From positions 310,001 to 374,000 of the forward strand of contig NZ_CANKXK010000001.1 of NCBI RefSeq assembly GCF_947487605.1: a DNA stretch of 64,000 nt, given 5' to 3'. The translations under genes and the position numbers were made by a program. A model generated the notes under the pieces. That model saw only the letters and a list, made by a program, of their open reading frames with translations, was not told the origin of the DNA and did no database searches. Position 1 is the first letter of the stretch. The number at the start of each line of letters is the position of its first letter. This document shows positions 36,658 through 44,814 of the stretch, one piece after another. The DNA is from an uncultured Algibacter sp. GTDB lineage: Bacteria; Bacteroidota; Bacteroidia; Flavobacteriales; Flavobacteriaceae.

Positions 36658-36772
36658 ATACTATTTTAAAAAAGTCTGACGATATTATTAGTTTTATTAA
36701 TCTATAAATGACTTTTGGATATATTTAACACAAGCATCAAGTAAGACAAATAATTTTAAATGATTATTACCT

Positions 36773-36780
36773 TATCTTTG
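36773..36780 (+). promoter_or_regulatory. Putative -7 box of ABC exporter gene
   Basis: TATCTTTG, a perfect TAnnTTTG match, lies 32 bases upstream of the ATG at 36813. Confidence 0.5.
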
Positions 36781-36812
36781 CTAACTCATTTTTAAGTCAT
36801 GGTTAGAATTTA

Positions 36813-38576
36813 ATGAAAGAATTACAACACTTAAACAAGTACTTTTTAAAATACAAATTTCATTTAATTGTTGGTGTCATCATTACAATTGTTGCTCGAA
36901 TTTTCCTTCTTTTTACTCCGCGTTACGTAAAAGAAATTTTTGTCATTATTGAAAAATATTTGAAAGGAGGCGTAACTGAAAGTACTATAAAAACAGAATT
37001 AACAGAAGTTATCTTATATATTGTTGGTGCTGCATTAATTGGAGGTATTCTTACCTTTTTTATGCGGCAAACCATTATTAATGTCTCTCGGTATATCGAA
37101 TACGATTTAAAAAACGAGGTATACGCTCAATATCAAAAGTTATCCCTCAATTTTTACAAGAAAAACAGAACAGGCGATTTAATGAATCGCATTAGTGAAG
37201 ATGTTGGTCGTGTGCGAATGTACGCAGGTCCAGCCATCATGTATAGTATAAATACCATTGCACTTTTTGTAATTGTTATTATTTATATGATTAATGCTTC
37301 ACCAAAATTAACACTTTACACCGTTTTACCACTACCAATTCTATCAGTTATTATCTATAAACTTAGTAAAGAAATACACAAACGAAGCACCATAGTTCAA
37401 GAATACTTATCGAAACTTTCTACATATACACAAGAATCTTTTAGCGGCATTTCTGTAATTAAAGCATATGGCATAGAGCCGAAAACATCTAGAAATTTTA
37501 ACCAATTAGCTTCTGAGAGTAAAGCAAAACAAATAAGTTTAGTAAAAGTACAAGCGTGGTTTTTCCCTATGATGATTTTGCTAATTGGCACCAGTAACCT
37601 CCTAGTTATTTACGTTGGAGGCATGCAATACATTAATGGCGAAATAGAAAGTTTAGGTACTATAGCAGAGTTTATTATTTACGTTAACATGCTTACATGG
37701 CCCGTTGCAACAGTAGGTTGGGTAACTTCTATTGTACAACAAGCTGAAGCATCTCAAAAACGCATCAACGAATTTTTAAAGATTGAGCCTGAAATAAAAA
37801 ATCATTCTGAAGCCTCCACCGAAATCAATGGGGATCTTGTGTTTAAAAACGTATCGTTCACCTATGATGACACCAATATACAGGCCTTAAAAGACGTTAG
37901 CTTTAGTATTAAAGAGGGAGAAACACTTGCTATACTAGGAAAAACTGGTGCAGGCAAATCGACTATTTTAGATTTAATTGGACGGTTATATGACATTGAT
38001 TCTGGTAGCATTATCATTAATAATTTAAGCTTAGCAAAACACAATTTAACCAATTTAAGGGATAACATTGGTTACGTTCCTCAAGATGCTTTCTTATTTT
38101 CAGATACCATAAAAAACAACATTAAGTTTGGAAAAGAAGATGCTACAGAAGAAGATGTTATTACAGCCGCAAAGAATGCCCAAGTACACAAAAACATAGT
38201 AAAATTTAATAATGCTTATGACACCATTTTAGGAGAACGTGGTATTACACTATCTGGCGGGCAAAAGCAGCGTATTTCTATAGCTAGAGCGATTATAAAG
38301 TCTCCAAAAATTCTATTATTTGATGATTGCTTATCTGCTGTTGACACAGAAACAGAAGAGAAAATATTAAAAAATCTTAATAAAATATCTAAAGGAAAAA
38401 CTACTATAATAGTTAGTCATAGAGTGTCTTCTGCTAAAAATGCTGATAAAATTATTGTTCTAGATGCTGGTATAGTATTACAAGAGGGTACGCATGAAAC
38501 ACTTATAGATCAAGATGGCTACTACAAAGACCTTTACTTAAAACAATTAAGTGAGAATATTTCTAGCCAATCTTAA
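36813..38576 (+). CDS. ABC exporter half-transporter (fused membrane and ATPase domains)
   Basis: A 587-residue type IV ABC half-transporter that should act as a homodimer. Six membrane helices occupy about residues 15-310. The nucleotide-binding domain has Walker A GKTGAGKS from residue 376, the LSGGQKQR signature at 480, Walker B (ILLFDDC, with LSAVDTETEE after it) and the switch His in VSHRVS. Note the Walker B ends DDC where DEP/DEA is usual: the catalytic Glu position is Asp. Substrate is unknown; MsbA/MDR-like lipid or drug export is the broad expectation. Confidence 0.92.
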   Translation: MKELQHLNKYFLKYKFHLIVGVIITIVARIFLLFTPRYVKEIFVIIEKYLKGGVTESTIKTELTEVILYIVGAALIGGILTFFMRQTIINVSRYIEYDLKNEVYAQYQKLSLNFYKKNRTGDLMNRISEDVGRVRMYAGPAIMYSINTIALFVIVIIYMINASPKLTLYTVLPLPILSVIIYKLSKEIHKRSTIVQEYLSKLSTYTQESFSGISVIKAYGIEPKTSRNFNQLASESKAKQISLVKVQAWFFPMMILLIGTSNLLVIYVGGMQYINGEIESLGTIAEFIIYVNMLTWPVATVGWVTSIVQQAEASQKRINEFLKIEPEIKNHSEASTEINGDLVFKNVSFTYDDTNIQALKDVSFSIKEGETLAILGKTGAGKSTILDLIGRLYDIDSGSIIINNLSLAKHNLTNLRDNIGYVPQDAFLFSDTIKNNIKFGKEDATEEDVITAAKNAQVHKNIVKFNNAYDTILGERGITLSGGQKQRISIARAIIKSPKILLFDDCLSAVDTETEEKILKNLNKISKGKTTIIVSHRVSSAKNADKIIVLDAGIVLQEGTHETLIDQDGYYKDLYLKQLSENISSQS

Positions 38577-38645
38577 GCTCAATTAATAAAGGCACAATCA
38601 TTTTAATTATTAAATTAAATGTAACAAAATTGAAGATCGTAAAAA

Positions 38646-38683
38646 GAAACTTCAAAAAATGTTGGTAAGTTTCGGTTTTTTTT
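38646..38683 (+). terminator. Terminator after ABC exporter gene
   Basis: GAAACTT (38646-38652) pairs with AAGTTTC (38667-38673), followed by GG and a run of T to 38683. The stem is short and the loop is 14 bases, so it is of moderate strength. Confidence 0.5.
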
Positions 38684-38729
38684 AGATTTTTGATGAACAC
38701 AATACTAATTCAATAAATTAAAAATAACT

Positions 38730-39122
38730 ATGAACAACAATGATATGATGGAGAGAGAGGAGATTTTTTCGAAAGTATTACGAGCTGGAAGACGCACCTA
38801 TTTTTTCGATGTAAGAGCGACAAAAGCTGAAGATTATTACCTTACAATTACAGAGAGTAAAAAGTTTACCAACGATGATGGGTCTTTTCACTACAAAAAG
38901 CATAAAATATATATCTATAAAGAGGATTTTGCTGAATTCAAAGAAATTTTAGCTGAAATGACCGATTATATAATTCGCGAAAAAGGTGATGAAGTTATAA
39001 GTGAGCGTCACCAAAAAGATTTTAAGAAAGAATATGACGATGCACCAGCAATTGTAAAAGAAGTGAAAGACACACCTGATTCTACTGAAAGTTTTACAGA
39101 TATAGATTTTGACGATATTTAA
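38730..39122 (+). CDS. DUF3276/PUR family nucleic-acid-binding protein
   Basis: A 130-residue protein recognised as DUF3276, the bacterial PUR-alpha-like family: SKVLRAGRRTYFFDVRATKAEDYYLTITESKK and HKIYIYKEDFAEFKEIL form one PUR repeat. The acidic tail (DSTESFTDIDFDDI) is typical. Relatives bind single-stranded DNA/RNA and dimerise; the biological role in Bacteroidota is unclear. It is a single gene with a strong terminator 24 bases downstream. Confidence 0.9.
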   Translation: MNNNDMMEREEIFSKVLRAGRRTYFFDVRATKAEDYYLTITESKKFTNDDGSFHYKKHKIYIYKEDFAEFKEILAEMTDYIIREKGDEVISERHQKDFKKEYDDAPAIVKEVKDTPDSTESFTDIDFDDI

Positions 39123-39146
39123 TAGAATTCGCAATAAAAATACAAG

Positions 39147-39173
39147 CCGTAACTTAAAAGTTACGGTTTTTTT
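39147..39173 (+). terminator. Rho-independent terminator after DUF3276 gene
   Basis: CCGTAACTT (39147-39155) pairs perfectly with AAGTTACGG (39158-39166), followed by seven T. The T run touches the stop codon of the convergent acyltransferase gene at 39172. Confidence 0.9.
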
Positions 39174-40203
39174 ATGTCTTTACTGCTAGTAAAACTATCC
39201 CTAAAACAACTATTAAATATGCAATAGCAATACCCCATCCAAAACTAAAAACACATAAAAACACTAATAACAAAACCCAAACAGGCACCAAAGTTACCGC
39301 CACAGCAAACCTAAATGTAGACATAAACTCTATTTCTTTTATTTGAGGCTGAACCATAAATTTCCACAAAAAATAGGGCACAAATAAGTTTACAATTAAT
39401 AATATTTTAAAGAAACTTCTTAATCCTTCAATCTTAGATTTTGGTTGATTATGGCAATTTTGAAAACCACTTTTTATACAGCTATTTACTTGTTGAGGGT
39501 TTAAAAAATCAACATTCAAATCGTTCAATCTTTTAAGAGTTCTATCGTAGTTTTCAGTTGGAATATGAGCTGTTAATTTTGAAAGTTCTAATTGAATCTT
39601 TGTCTTTAGTTTTAAAACATCTTCATGTCTATTTCCAGAAAAAAAATCTTTAGCCCTAATAGGTTTTCCGTAAAATATAGAAGTACCGTCTGGAAAATGT
39701 ATCGCATTCTTAAAATTTAAACCTACAGGTATAAGTTGCAAATCTGTATTAGGATATTTTTCGAGAGTATCAAAAACTATTCTAGTAAAACCTTTACTTA
39801 ATGGCCTTACAGTTCTAACTAAATTATGCCCCCCTTCTGGAAAAATTAAAACAGACTCACCCTTGTTTAATAATTTTGTACAGGTTTCAAAAATGGCAGT
39901 ATTATTGGTTAAATTATTCCAACCGTCTCTAATACGGTAAACAGGAAGCATTTGTAAAGAGGCAAATATTTTGCTTATAAATGCTTTTTTAAATACACCA
40001 GCTCTGGTTAAAAAAAACAAGAACCTATCGCAATTTATTCCTATTAATAGTGGGTCTAAGAGCGCATTTTGATGATTCGCTAAAAACAGTACAGGTTTAT
40101 TTTTAGGAATGTTTTCTTTATTAAAAACATTAATCTTTTTAAAGTAGAAGAAGAACCCCAATTTTAAATATGCTCGTACACTAAATAACCAAAGTTTTTG
40201 CAA
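39172..40203 (-). CDS. PlsC-type 1-acyl-glycerol-3-phosphate acyltransferase family protein
   Basis: A 343-residue membrane acyltransferase. The active-site motif is NHQNALLD near residues 43-50 (spacing HX5D, one more than the classical HX4D), and the second conserved block FPEGGHN is near residue 125. Two hydrophobic segments close the protein (about 290-340). Family members acylate lysophosphatidate or related lipids. The start is TTG at 40203; no ATG precedes the catalytic motif. Likely operon with the BASS transporter gene 13 bases upstream. Confidence 0.87.
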   Translation of the reverse strand: MQKLWLFSVRAYLKLGFFFYFKKINVFNKENIPKNKPVLFLANHQNALLDPLLIGINCDRFLFFLTRAGVFKKAFISKIFASLQMLPVYRIRDGWNNLTNNTAIFETCTKLLNKGESVLIFPEGGHNLVRTVRPLSKGFTRIVFDTLEKYPNTDLQLIPVGLNFKNAIHFPDGTSIFYGKPIRAKDFFSGNRHEDVLKLKTKIQLELSKLTAHIPTENYDRTLKRLNDLNVDFLNPQQVNSCIKSGFQNCHNQPKSKIEGLRSFFKILLIVNLFVPYFLWKFMVQPQIKEIEFMSTFRFAVAVTLVPVWVLLLVFLCVFSFGWGIAIAYLIVVLGIVLLAVKT

Positions 40204-40216
40204 TATGTTGAAATTT

Positions 40217-41110
40217 TTAATTCTTATGCGACCAATAAAATGCCAGTAATAACCCAGAAATTATATGCCAAATACCCCAAAAAGCAGCTAAAATAGCCAT
40301 ACCTCCTAGTCCGTTAAAGAACGTAAAAATGAGCAATAATCCTAATCCAGAATTCTGAATTCCCGTTTCTATAGCTATTGTTTTTTGATTTTTAAAAGAT
40401 AACTTAAATAGTTTAGCCATTGTAAGTCCTAACAATATGGCTATTATGTTGTGTGATATGCCTAGTAGTAATACATGCTGTATATAAGCATTAAAAACAT
40501 CAATATTATTTGAAAAAGCAATAACTACAATAGCCCCAAATACTATAATTGAAAGTGGTTTTAATATTTTAGAAAGTTTCATAGCTGTATTTGCAAAATT
40601 ATACCTCACAAGCATACCTAGAACTAGTGGAATGCCAAGAATGAGAAGAACTAGTTGCAACAATTCAAAAGGGTTTAATGCTACATCTTTTAATAGCGTA
40701 GCTGTTGGTTGATACATACTGCCATAAAATTGAAAATTAAATGGGGTCATAAAAACAGCAACAAAAGTAGCAAACGCGGTTAGACTAATTGAAAGCGCTG
40801 TATTACCTTTCGCTAAATGCGTCATGAAATTAGATATATTACCGCCTGGACAAGCAGCAACTAACATCATTCCAAGTGCTATACTTGGTTGAGGTTTAAT
40901 TAAGATAATAAAACCATACGTTATTAGGGGTAACAATATAAATTGAGACAGGATTCCGACGAAAACTAATTTTGGCCGTTTTAAAAGCGCTTTAAAATCA
41001 TCTATTGTAATACCTAAGGCCACGCCAAACATAACAATAGCGAGGGCAATATTTAAAACCCAAAGACCCGTACTATCAAAATTTATTTTAGCTGTATCAA
41101 GATCCTGCAT
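40217..41110 (-). CDS. Bile acid:sodium symporter (BASS) family transporter
   Basis: A 297-residue polytopic protein with the BASS pattern of about nine or ten helices: FGVALGITIDDFKALLKRPKLVFVG at the N-terminus, the discontinuous-helix motif AACPGGNISNFMTHLAKGNTALSISLTA, and ETGIQNSGLGLLLIFTF. These carry organic anions with Na+; the physiological substrate in marine Bacteroidota is unknown. It lies three bases after the csaA-like gene. Confidence 0.9.
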   Translation of the reverse strand: MQDLDTAKINFDSTGLWVLNIALAIVMFGVALGITIDDFKALLKRPKLVFVGILSQFILLPLITYGFIILIKPQPSIALGMMLVAACPGGNISNFMTHLAKGNTALSISLTAFATFVAVFMTPFNFQFYGSMYQPTATLLKDVALNPFELLQLVLLILGIPLVLGMLVRYNFANTAMKLSKILKPLSIIVFGAIVVIAFSNNIDVFNAYIQHVLLLGISHNIIAILLGLTMAKLFKLSFKNQKTIAIETGIQNSGLGLLLIFTFFNGLGGMAILAAFWGIWHIISGLLLAFYWSHKN

Positions 41111-41113
41111 AAA

Positions 41114-41449
41114 CTAAGCCACAACACTTCCATTTTTAACTTTGGTTTCTGGATTTAAAAGTACAACGTCCTTACCATTAACGGCTCCAAGTACTAAACA
41201 TTCACTCATAAATTTAGCAATTTGCTTTTCAGGAAAGTTTACAATAGCTACAATTTGTCTTTGAAGCAAATCTTCTTTATTATAAAGCGTTGTTATTTGT
41301 GCTGAAGATTTTTTAATTCCTAAATCCCCAAAATCTATGGTTAATTTATAAGCGGGATTCCGAGCTTCAGGAAAAACGTTAACCTCAATTATGGTTCCTA
41401 TGCGTAAATCTACTTTGGTAAAATCTTCAAAAGTAATTGTGTTATCCAT
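41114..41449 (-). CDS. CsaA-like tRNA-binding domain protein
   Basis: A 111-residue stand-alone EMAP/Trbp111-type OB-fold: FTKVDLRIGTIIEV, PAYKLTIDFGDLGIKKSSAQIT, IVAIVNFPEKQIAKFMSECLVLGA, LLNPETKVKNGS. CsaA relatives dimerise and bind tRNA or act as export chaperones. First gene of a three-gene minus-strand run with the BASS transporter and acyltransferase. Confidence 0.93.
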   Translation of the reverse strand: MDNTITFEDFTKVDLRIGTIIEVNVFPEARNPAYKLTIDFGDLGIKKSSAQITTLYNKEDLLQRQIVAIVNFPEKQIAKFMSECLVLGAVNGKDVVLLNPETKVKNGSVVA

Positions 41450-41495
41450 TTTTTAAAAATACAAATTTTAACGAACTTTGATAAAAATATTAGCT

Positions 41496-42053
41496 ATGGC
41501 TCGTACACCTTCAAATATGCTTCCTTTAGAAACAAAAGCTCATGATTTTTCACTTATAGATACCATTTCAGGATCGAGATTAAGCTTGAATGAATTAAAA
41601 GGTGAAAAAGGAACCGTAATTATGTTTATATGCAACCACTGCCCTTTTGTAATTCATGTGAACCCTAAATTGGTTTCCATCGCTAACGATTATCTGTCCA
41701 AAGGAATTTCTTTTATTGCTATTTCTAGTAATGATGTGATTAACTACCCACAAGATTCACCGGAAAACATGAAGATTCATGCTAAAAATGAAGGCTACCC
41801 TTTCCCCTATTTATATGACGAAACACAAGTAGTAGCAATAGCTTACGATGCGGCTTGTACACCAGATTTTTATGTTTTTAACTCAGAATTAAAACTATCT
41901 TACAGAGGTCAACTAGATGATTCAAGACCTGGTAATGGGATTCCTGTTACGGGAAAAAATTTAAAAAATGCTTTGGATTGTTTAATTGAAAATAAGGAAA
42001 ACACACAATTACAAAAACCGAGTATTGGATGCAATATAAAATGGAAAATTTAA
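41496..42053 (+). CDS. Thioredoxin-like (AhpC/TSA-type) redoxin
   Basis: A 185-residue protein from ATG 41496 (the earlier start is TTG). It has a thioredoxin fold of the peroxiredoxin/resA-like type with a CxxC site in MFICNHCPFV (CNHC), then VNPKLVSIANDY, FIAISSNDV, and the cis-Pro region CTPDFYVFNSELKL. There is no signal peptide, so it acts in the cytoplasm. Probable thiol-disulfide or peroxide role. The last four bases overlap the convergent GNAT gene. Confidence 0.88.
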   Translation: MARTPSNMLPLETKAHDFSLIDTISGSRLSLNELKGEKGTVIMFICNHCPFVIHVNPKLVSIANDYLSKGISFIAISSNDVINYPQDSPENMKIHAKNEGYPFPYLYDETQVVAIAYDAACTPDFYVFNSELKLSYRGQLDDSRPGNGIPVTGKNLKNALDCLIENKENTQLQKPSIGCNIKWKI

Positions 42054-42535
42054 GTTAGTCTTAATTGCCAAATACCAACATTCTGCCACTCACCAAATTT
42101 CTTTCCCACTTCTTTTAAGTTTGCTACTTGCTCGAACCCAAGTTTCTCATGGAGTTTTATACTAGCTTCATTTGGTATGGTTAATACACCTAAAACCGTA
42201 TGCAAGTTGGTTTCTTTAAGTAGTCTAATTAATTCTGTATAGAGTTTTGTCCCAATTTGTTTTCCATGTACATTGTGCTTAACATAAACCGTCGATTCTG
42301 CTACAAAATCATAAGCAGCTCTTGGTCTAAACCTACTTCCATAAGCATATCCTAGTATCTCATTATTTTCCTCGTAAACGATATAAGGATAATTAGGAAT
42401 AATTTGATTTAACTTATTAGTAAAAGTTTCTAGTGTTAAAGGTTCAATATCAAAATTAGCAGTTGTATTTATTACATAATAATTATAAATATCAAGTAAT
42501 TCTTGAGCGTCATTTATATGAACTGGTCTTATCAT
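42050..42535 (-). CDS. GNAT N-acetyltransferase (phosphinothricin acetyltransferase-like)
   Basis: A 161-residue GNAT protein: IRPVHINDAQELLDIYNYYVINTTANFD at the N-terminus, acetyl-CoA-binding loop HNVHGKQIGTKLY (Q/R-x-x-G-x-G/A-type), and IPNEASIKLHEKLGFEQVA. The Pat-like subclass acetylates small amines such as phosphinothricin or methionine sulfoximine. Substrate here is not known. ATG abuts the stop of the YfiT gene, so the pair is co-translated. Confidence 0.9.
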   Translation of the reverse strand: MIRPVHINDAQELLDIYNYYVINTTANFDIEPLTLETFTNKLNQIIPNYPYIVYEENNEILGYAYGSRFRPRAAYDFVAESTVYVKHNVHGKQIGTKLYTELIRLLKETNLHTVLGVLTIPNEASIKLHEKLGFEQVANLKEVGKKFGEWQNVGIWQLRLT

Positions 42536-43078
42536 TTACTTCCAACCTTTGCGTTTTATTAGATTTTCAATGTGCGCATAATGATGATTACTATGCCATG
42601 CATAATTACCAACGTTATAATCTAATTTTACTTCACTATTTGTTTCTGGGTGAATAAAATGCTTATTAAAATCATTTACAGACAAAGTATTTAATAAATA
42701 AACAAGTTTATAATGAATAACCCTTAGATGATTTAAAGACATTTCTATTGGGGCATTATAATCTTGAAGTTTTGCCCAATCTGCTTCATTATAAGCCTTA
42801 ATAAGAGGTTTATCTTCTGTTAACGCCCACTTAAAACGCGTATAGCTATGATGATGACTATCGGATACATGATGCACCACTTGTCTGATAGTCCAACCAT
42901 CTGGTCTATAAGCTGTATCTAATTGCTGATTGGTTAAATTCTTTACAAGATTCTCTAATCGATTAGGAAAATGCTCTAAAATGGATATCCAACTTTTAAT
43001 ATGATCTTGAGAAATGTTGTTTGGACAATCAAATTGCCCAATTGGATATTTTAGTTTTTCTAGTTCTTGATTTGTCAT
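42536..43078 (-). CDS. YfiT/BstA-like DinB-superfamily thiol transferase
   Basis: A 180-residue four-helix-bundle protein from ATG 43078 (earlier in-frame start is GTG). It starts YPIGQFDCPNN and has the metal-binding His: VVHHVSDSHHHSYTRFKWAL and, near the C-terminus, AWHSNHHYAHIENL. B. subtilis YfiT/BstA-type enzymes transfer bacillithiol to electrophiles, and family members often use Zn or Ni. Its presence implies, but does not prove, bacillithiol use. It is followed immediately by the GNAT gene. Confidence 0.88.
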   Translation of the reverse strand: MTNQELEKLKYPIGQFDCPNNISQDHIKSWISILEHFPNRLENLVKNLTNQQLDTAYRPDGWTIRQVVHHVSDSHHHSYTRFKWALTEDKPLIKAYNEADWAKLQDYNAPIEMSLNHLRVIHYKLVYLLNTLSVNDFNKHFIHPETNSEVKLDYNVGNYAWHSNHHYAHIENLIKRKGWK

Positions 43079-43083
43079 GCATA

Positions 43084-43116
43084 AATATAAAAAAAGCACC
43101 TCGAATGAAGTGCTTC
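43084..43116 (-). terminator. Terminator of the immunophilin transcript
   Basis: AAGCAC (43094-43099) pairs with GTGCTT (43110-43115); on the minus strand the hairpin is followed by a run of T (A run at 43089-43095 on the + strand). It is just upstream of the YfiT start. Confidence 0.55.
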
Positions 43117-43160
43117 ATTATATAATAATATTATTTTTTAGCTTACTAAATAAATTTTTA

Positions 43161-43328
43161 AAGATACTTCGACTTGCTTGCCTTGAGTAAAGTCGAAAGA
43201 CTCAGTATAAGTGATTCACTCAATTTTTAAATAAAAATTGGTTCTTAAGCATAGTTTAAATCTATAAAGATACTTCGGCTACGCTCAGTATAAGTGATTC
43301 ACTCAATTTTTAAATAAAAATTGGTTCT
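43161..43328. repeat. Pair of direct repeats, 45-bp identical core
   Basis: The 45-base block starting CTCAGTATAAGTGATTCACT occurs at 43201-43245 and again, identically, at 43284-43328. Each copy is preceded by AAGATACTTCG (43161-43171 and 43267-43277). The right part of the core, CAATTTTTAAATAAAAATTG, can form a hairpin. The first copy has a ~29-base insertion relative to the second between AAGATACTTCG and the core. The pair lies immediately behind the immunophilin stop codon (43333). Confidence 0.85.
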
Positions 43329-43332
43329 CTAC

Positions 43333-44265
43333 TTACTTTACATCCATCAACTCAACATCAAAAACAAGAGTTGCATCTGGTGGAATAACGCCTCCGGCAC
43401 CTGCACTTCCGTACCCTAAATGACTAGGAATAACTAAACGTGCCTTATCACCTACTTTTAATAAGCTAATGCCTTCATCCCATCCTGGAATAACTTGACC
43501 AACACCTAAAGGAAAATCAATTGGTGCGTTACGTTTGTATGATGAATCAAAAACAGTCCCATCTGATAACTGACCTTTATAATGTACAGAAACAGTTTTA
43601 CCTTTTTCTGCCTTATTACCGTCTCCTTTTTGTAAAATTTGATAACGTAAACCACTATCTGTTTTACTAAAACCAGCAGCAATTTTATCAAGCTCTGCTT
43701 CTGCTTTTGCCTTTTCTTCTGCTAATCTTTTTTCTCTAGAACCTTCAAAAGCTCTAAAAGCTTCAACAGCATTGAAAGCTTCCGCATCATCACCAACTCT
43801 TACTATCTCTAAACTTTCAATTTTATCACCTTGAGCAATAGCATCAACAATAGCTTGCCCCTCTTTAACTTTACCAAATACGGTATGTTTATTATCTAAC
43901 CAAGATGTTTCAACATGGGTTATAAAAAACTGACTTCCATTTGTCCCAGGGCCTGCATTAGCCATAGATAAAACCCCTGGTCCATCGTGTTTTAAATCTG
44001 GATGAAATTCATCATCAAATTTATACCCTGGGTTTCCAGCTCCAGAACCTTGAGGACATCCCCCCTGAATCATAAAATCTGGAATAACTCTATGAAATTT
44101 TAATCCATCATAATAAGGTGTTCCCTGAGGTTTTACAGAGTTTTCTAAATTACCTTCAGCTAAAGCTACAAAGTTACCAACCGTTCCTGGTGTTTTTTGA
44201 TATTCTAAGGTGACTAAAATTTCTCCTTTAGTCGTATTAAATTTTGCGTATAATCCGTCTTGCAT
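43333..44265 (-). CDS. Dual-family peptidyl-prolyl isomerase (cyclophilin-FKBP fusion)
   Basis: A 310-residue protein with two prolyl-isomerase folds. Residues 1-160 are a cyclophilin ([39 protein letters not shown]). Residues about 200-310 are FKBP ([43 protein letters not shown]). A charged helical linker (about 165-200, rich in Ala/Glu/Lys) joins them. It has no signal peptide, so it is cytoplasmic. Both catalytic sites look intact (R and F of [14 protein letters not shown] and Y of the FKBP half). Confidence 0.95.
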   Translation of the reverse strand: MQDGLYAKFNTTKGEILVTLEYQKTPGTVGNFVALAEGNLENSVKPQGTPYYDGLKFHRVIPDFMIQGGCPQGSGAGNPGYKFDDEFHPDLKHDGPGVLSMANAGPGTNGSQFFITHVETSWLDNKHTVFGKVKEGQAIVDAIAQGDKIESLEIVRVGDDAEAFNAVEAFRAFEGSREKRLAEEKAKAEAELDKIAAGFSKTDSGLRYQILQKGDGNKAEKGKTVSVHYKGQLSDGTVFDSSYKRNAPIDFPLGVGQVIPGWDEGISLLKVGDKARLVIPSHLGYGSAGAGGVIPPDATLVFDVELMDVK

Positions 44266-44288
44266 GATTCTATTTTTTTAAGAAAGTG

Positions 44289-44296
44289 CAAAGATA
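44289..44296 (-). promoter_or_regulatory. Putative -7 box of immunophilin gene
   Basis: Minus-strand TATCTTTG, a perfect TAnnTTTG match, 23 bases upstream of the ATG at 44265. Confidence 0.5.
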
Positions 44297-44366
44297 GAAA
44301 ACTATGTTAGAAGTATGTAGGCTAGGCTAAAAAGTATTTATTTAAAAAATAGATATATTTAGTATC

Positions 44367-44782
44367 ATGCATATTGTGGTAAGAAAAGTAACTGTTAAAG
44401 ACATTATTCTATTAGCGCTCATGGCACGAGTGACATTTAGAGAAGCCTTCGGTCATCTGTTTCATGATAATGAAACCCTTATTAGTTTTTTCGCAAAGTC
44501 ATTTTCTATTGAAGCTTTGACAAAAAAATAAATGACAACAATAATGTATATTGGTTGGCTTTTTTGGATGATCTTCCCGTTGGATATGCCAAACTAATTA
44601 ACGACTTTCTAAATCGTAAAATTGGGTATCTGTTACAAAATGAAATTTTTGAAGAAGCAAAACGAATAGAATCTAACCACCTATGGTTATCTGTGTACGT
44701 AGATAACCCTAAAGTTATTAGATTTTATGAACGCTATGGATACCATAAATTAGGAACGCATATCTTTGGTATCTTAAATTAG
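44367..44782 (+). pseudogene. Broken GNAT acetyltransferase gene (frameshift plus internal deletion)
   Basis: The first frame (ATG 44367 to TAA 44529-44531) reads MHIVVRKVTVKDIILLA...TFREAFGHLFHDNETL, a GNAT N-terminus. It breaks at a run of seven A (44522-44528). Adding one base there continues the protein in the next frame: NDNNNVYWLAFLDDLPVGYAKL, then DFLNRKIGYLLQNEIF and NPKVIRFYERYGYHKLGTHIF to 44782. Between GYAKL and DFLNRKIG the strands that carry the acetyl-CoA-binding core (about 20-25 residues in relatives) are missing. The two lesions make it non-functional. Confidence 0.85.
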
Positions 44783-44814
44783 AATTTTGAGTTTCCGGTA
44801 ATGAGTAAGACTTT

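Noticed and set aside
44555-44782. A stand-alone 75-codon GNAT-like gene
   Set aside because: Its start is a TTG in the middle of a GNAT domain and the upstream frame encodes the missing N-terminus. Treated as the second half of one pseudogene.
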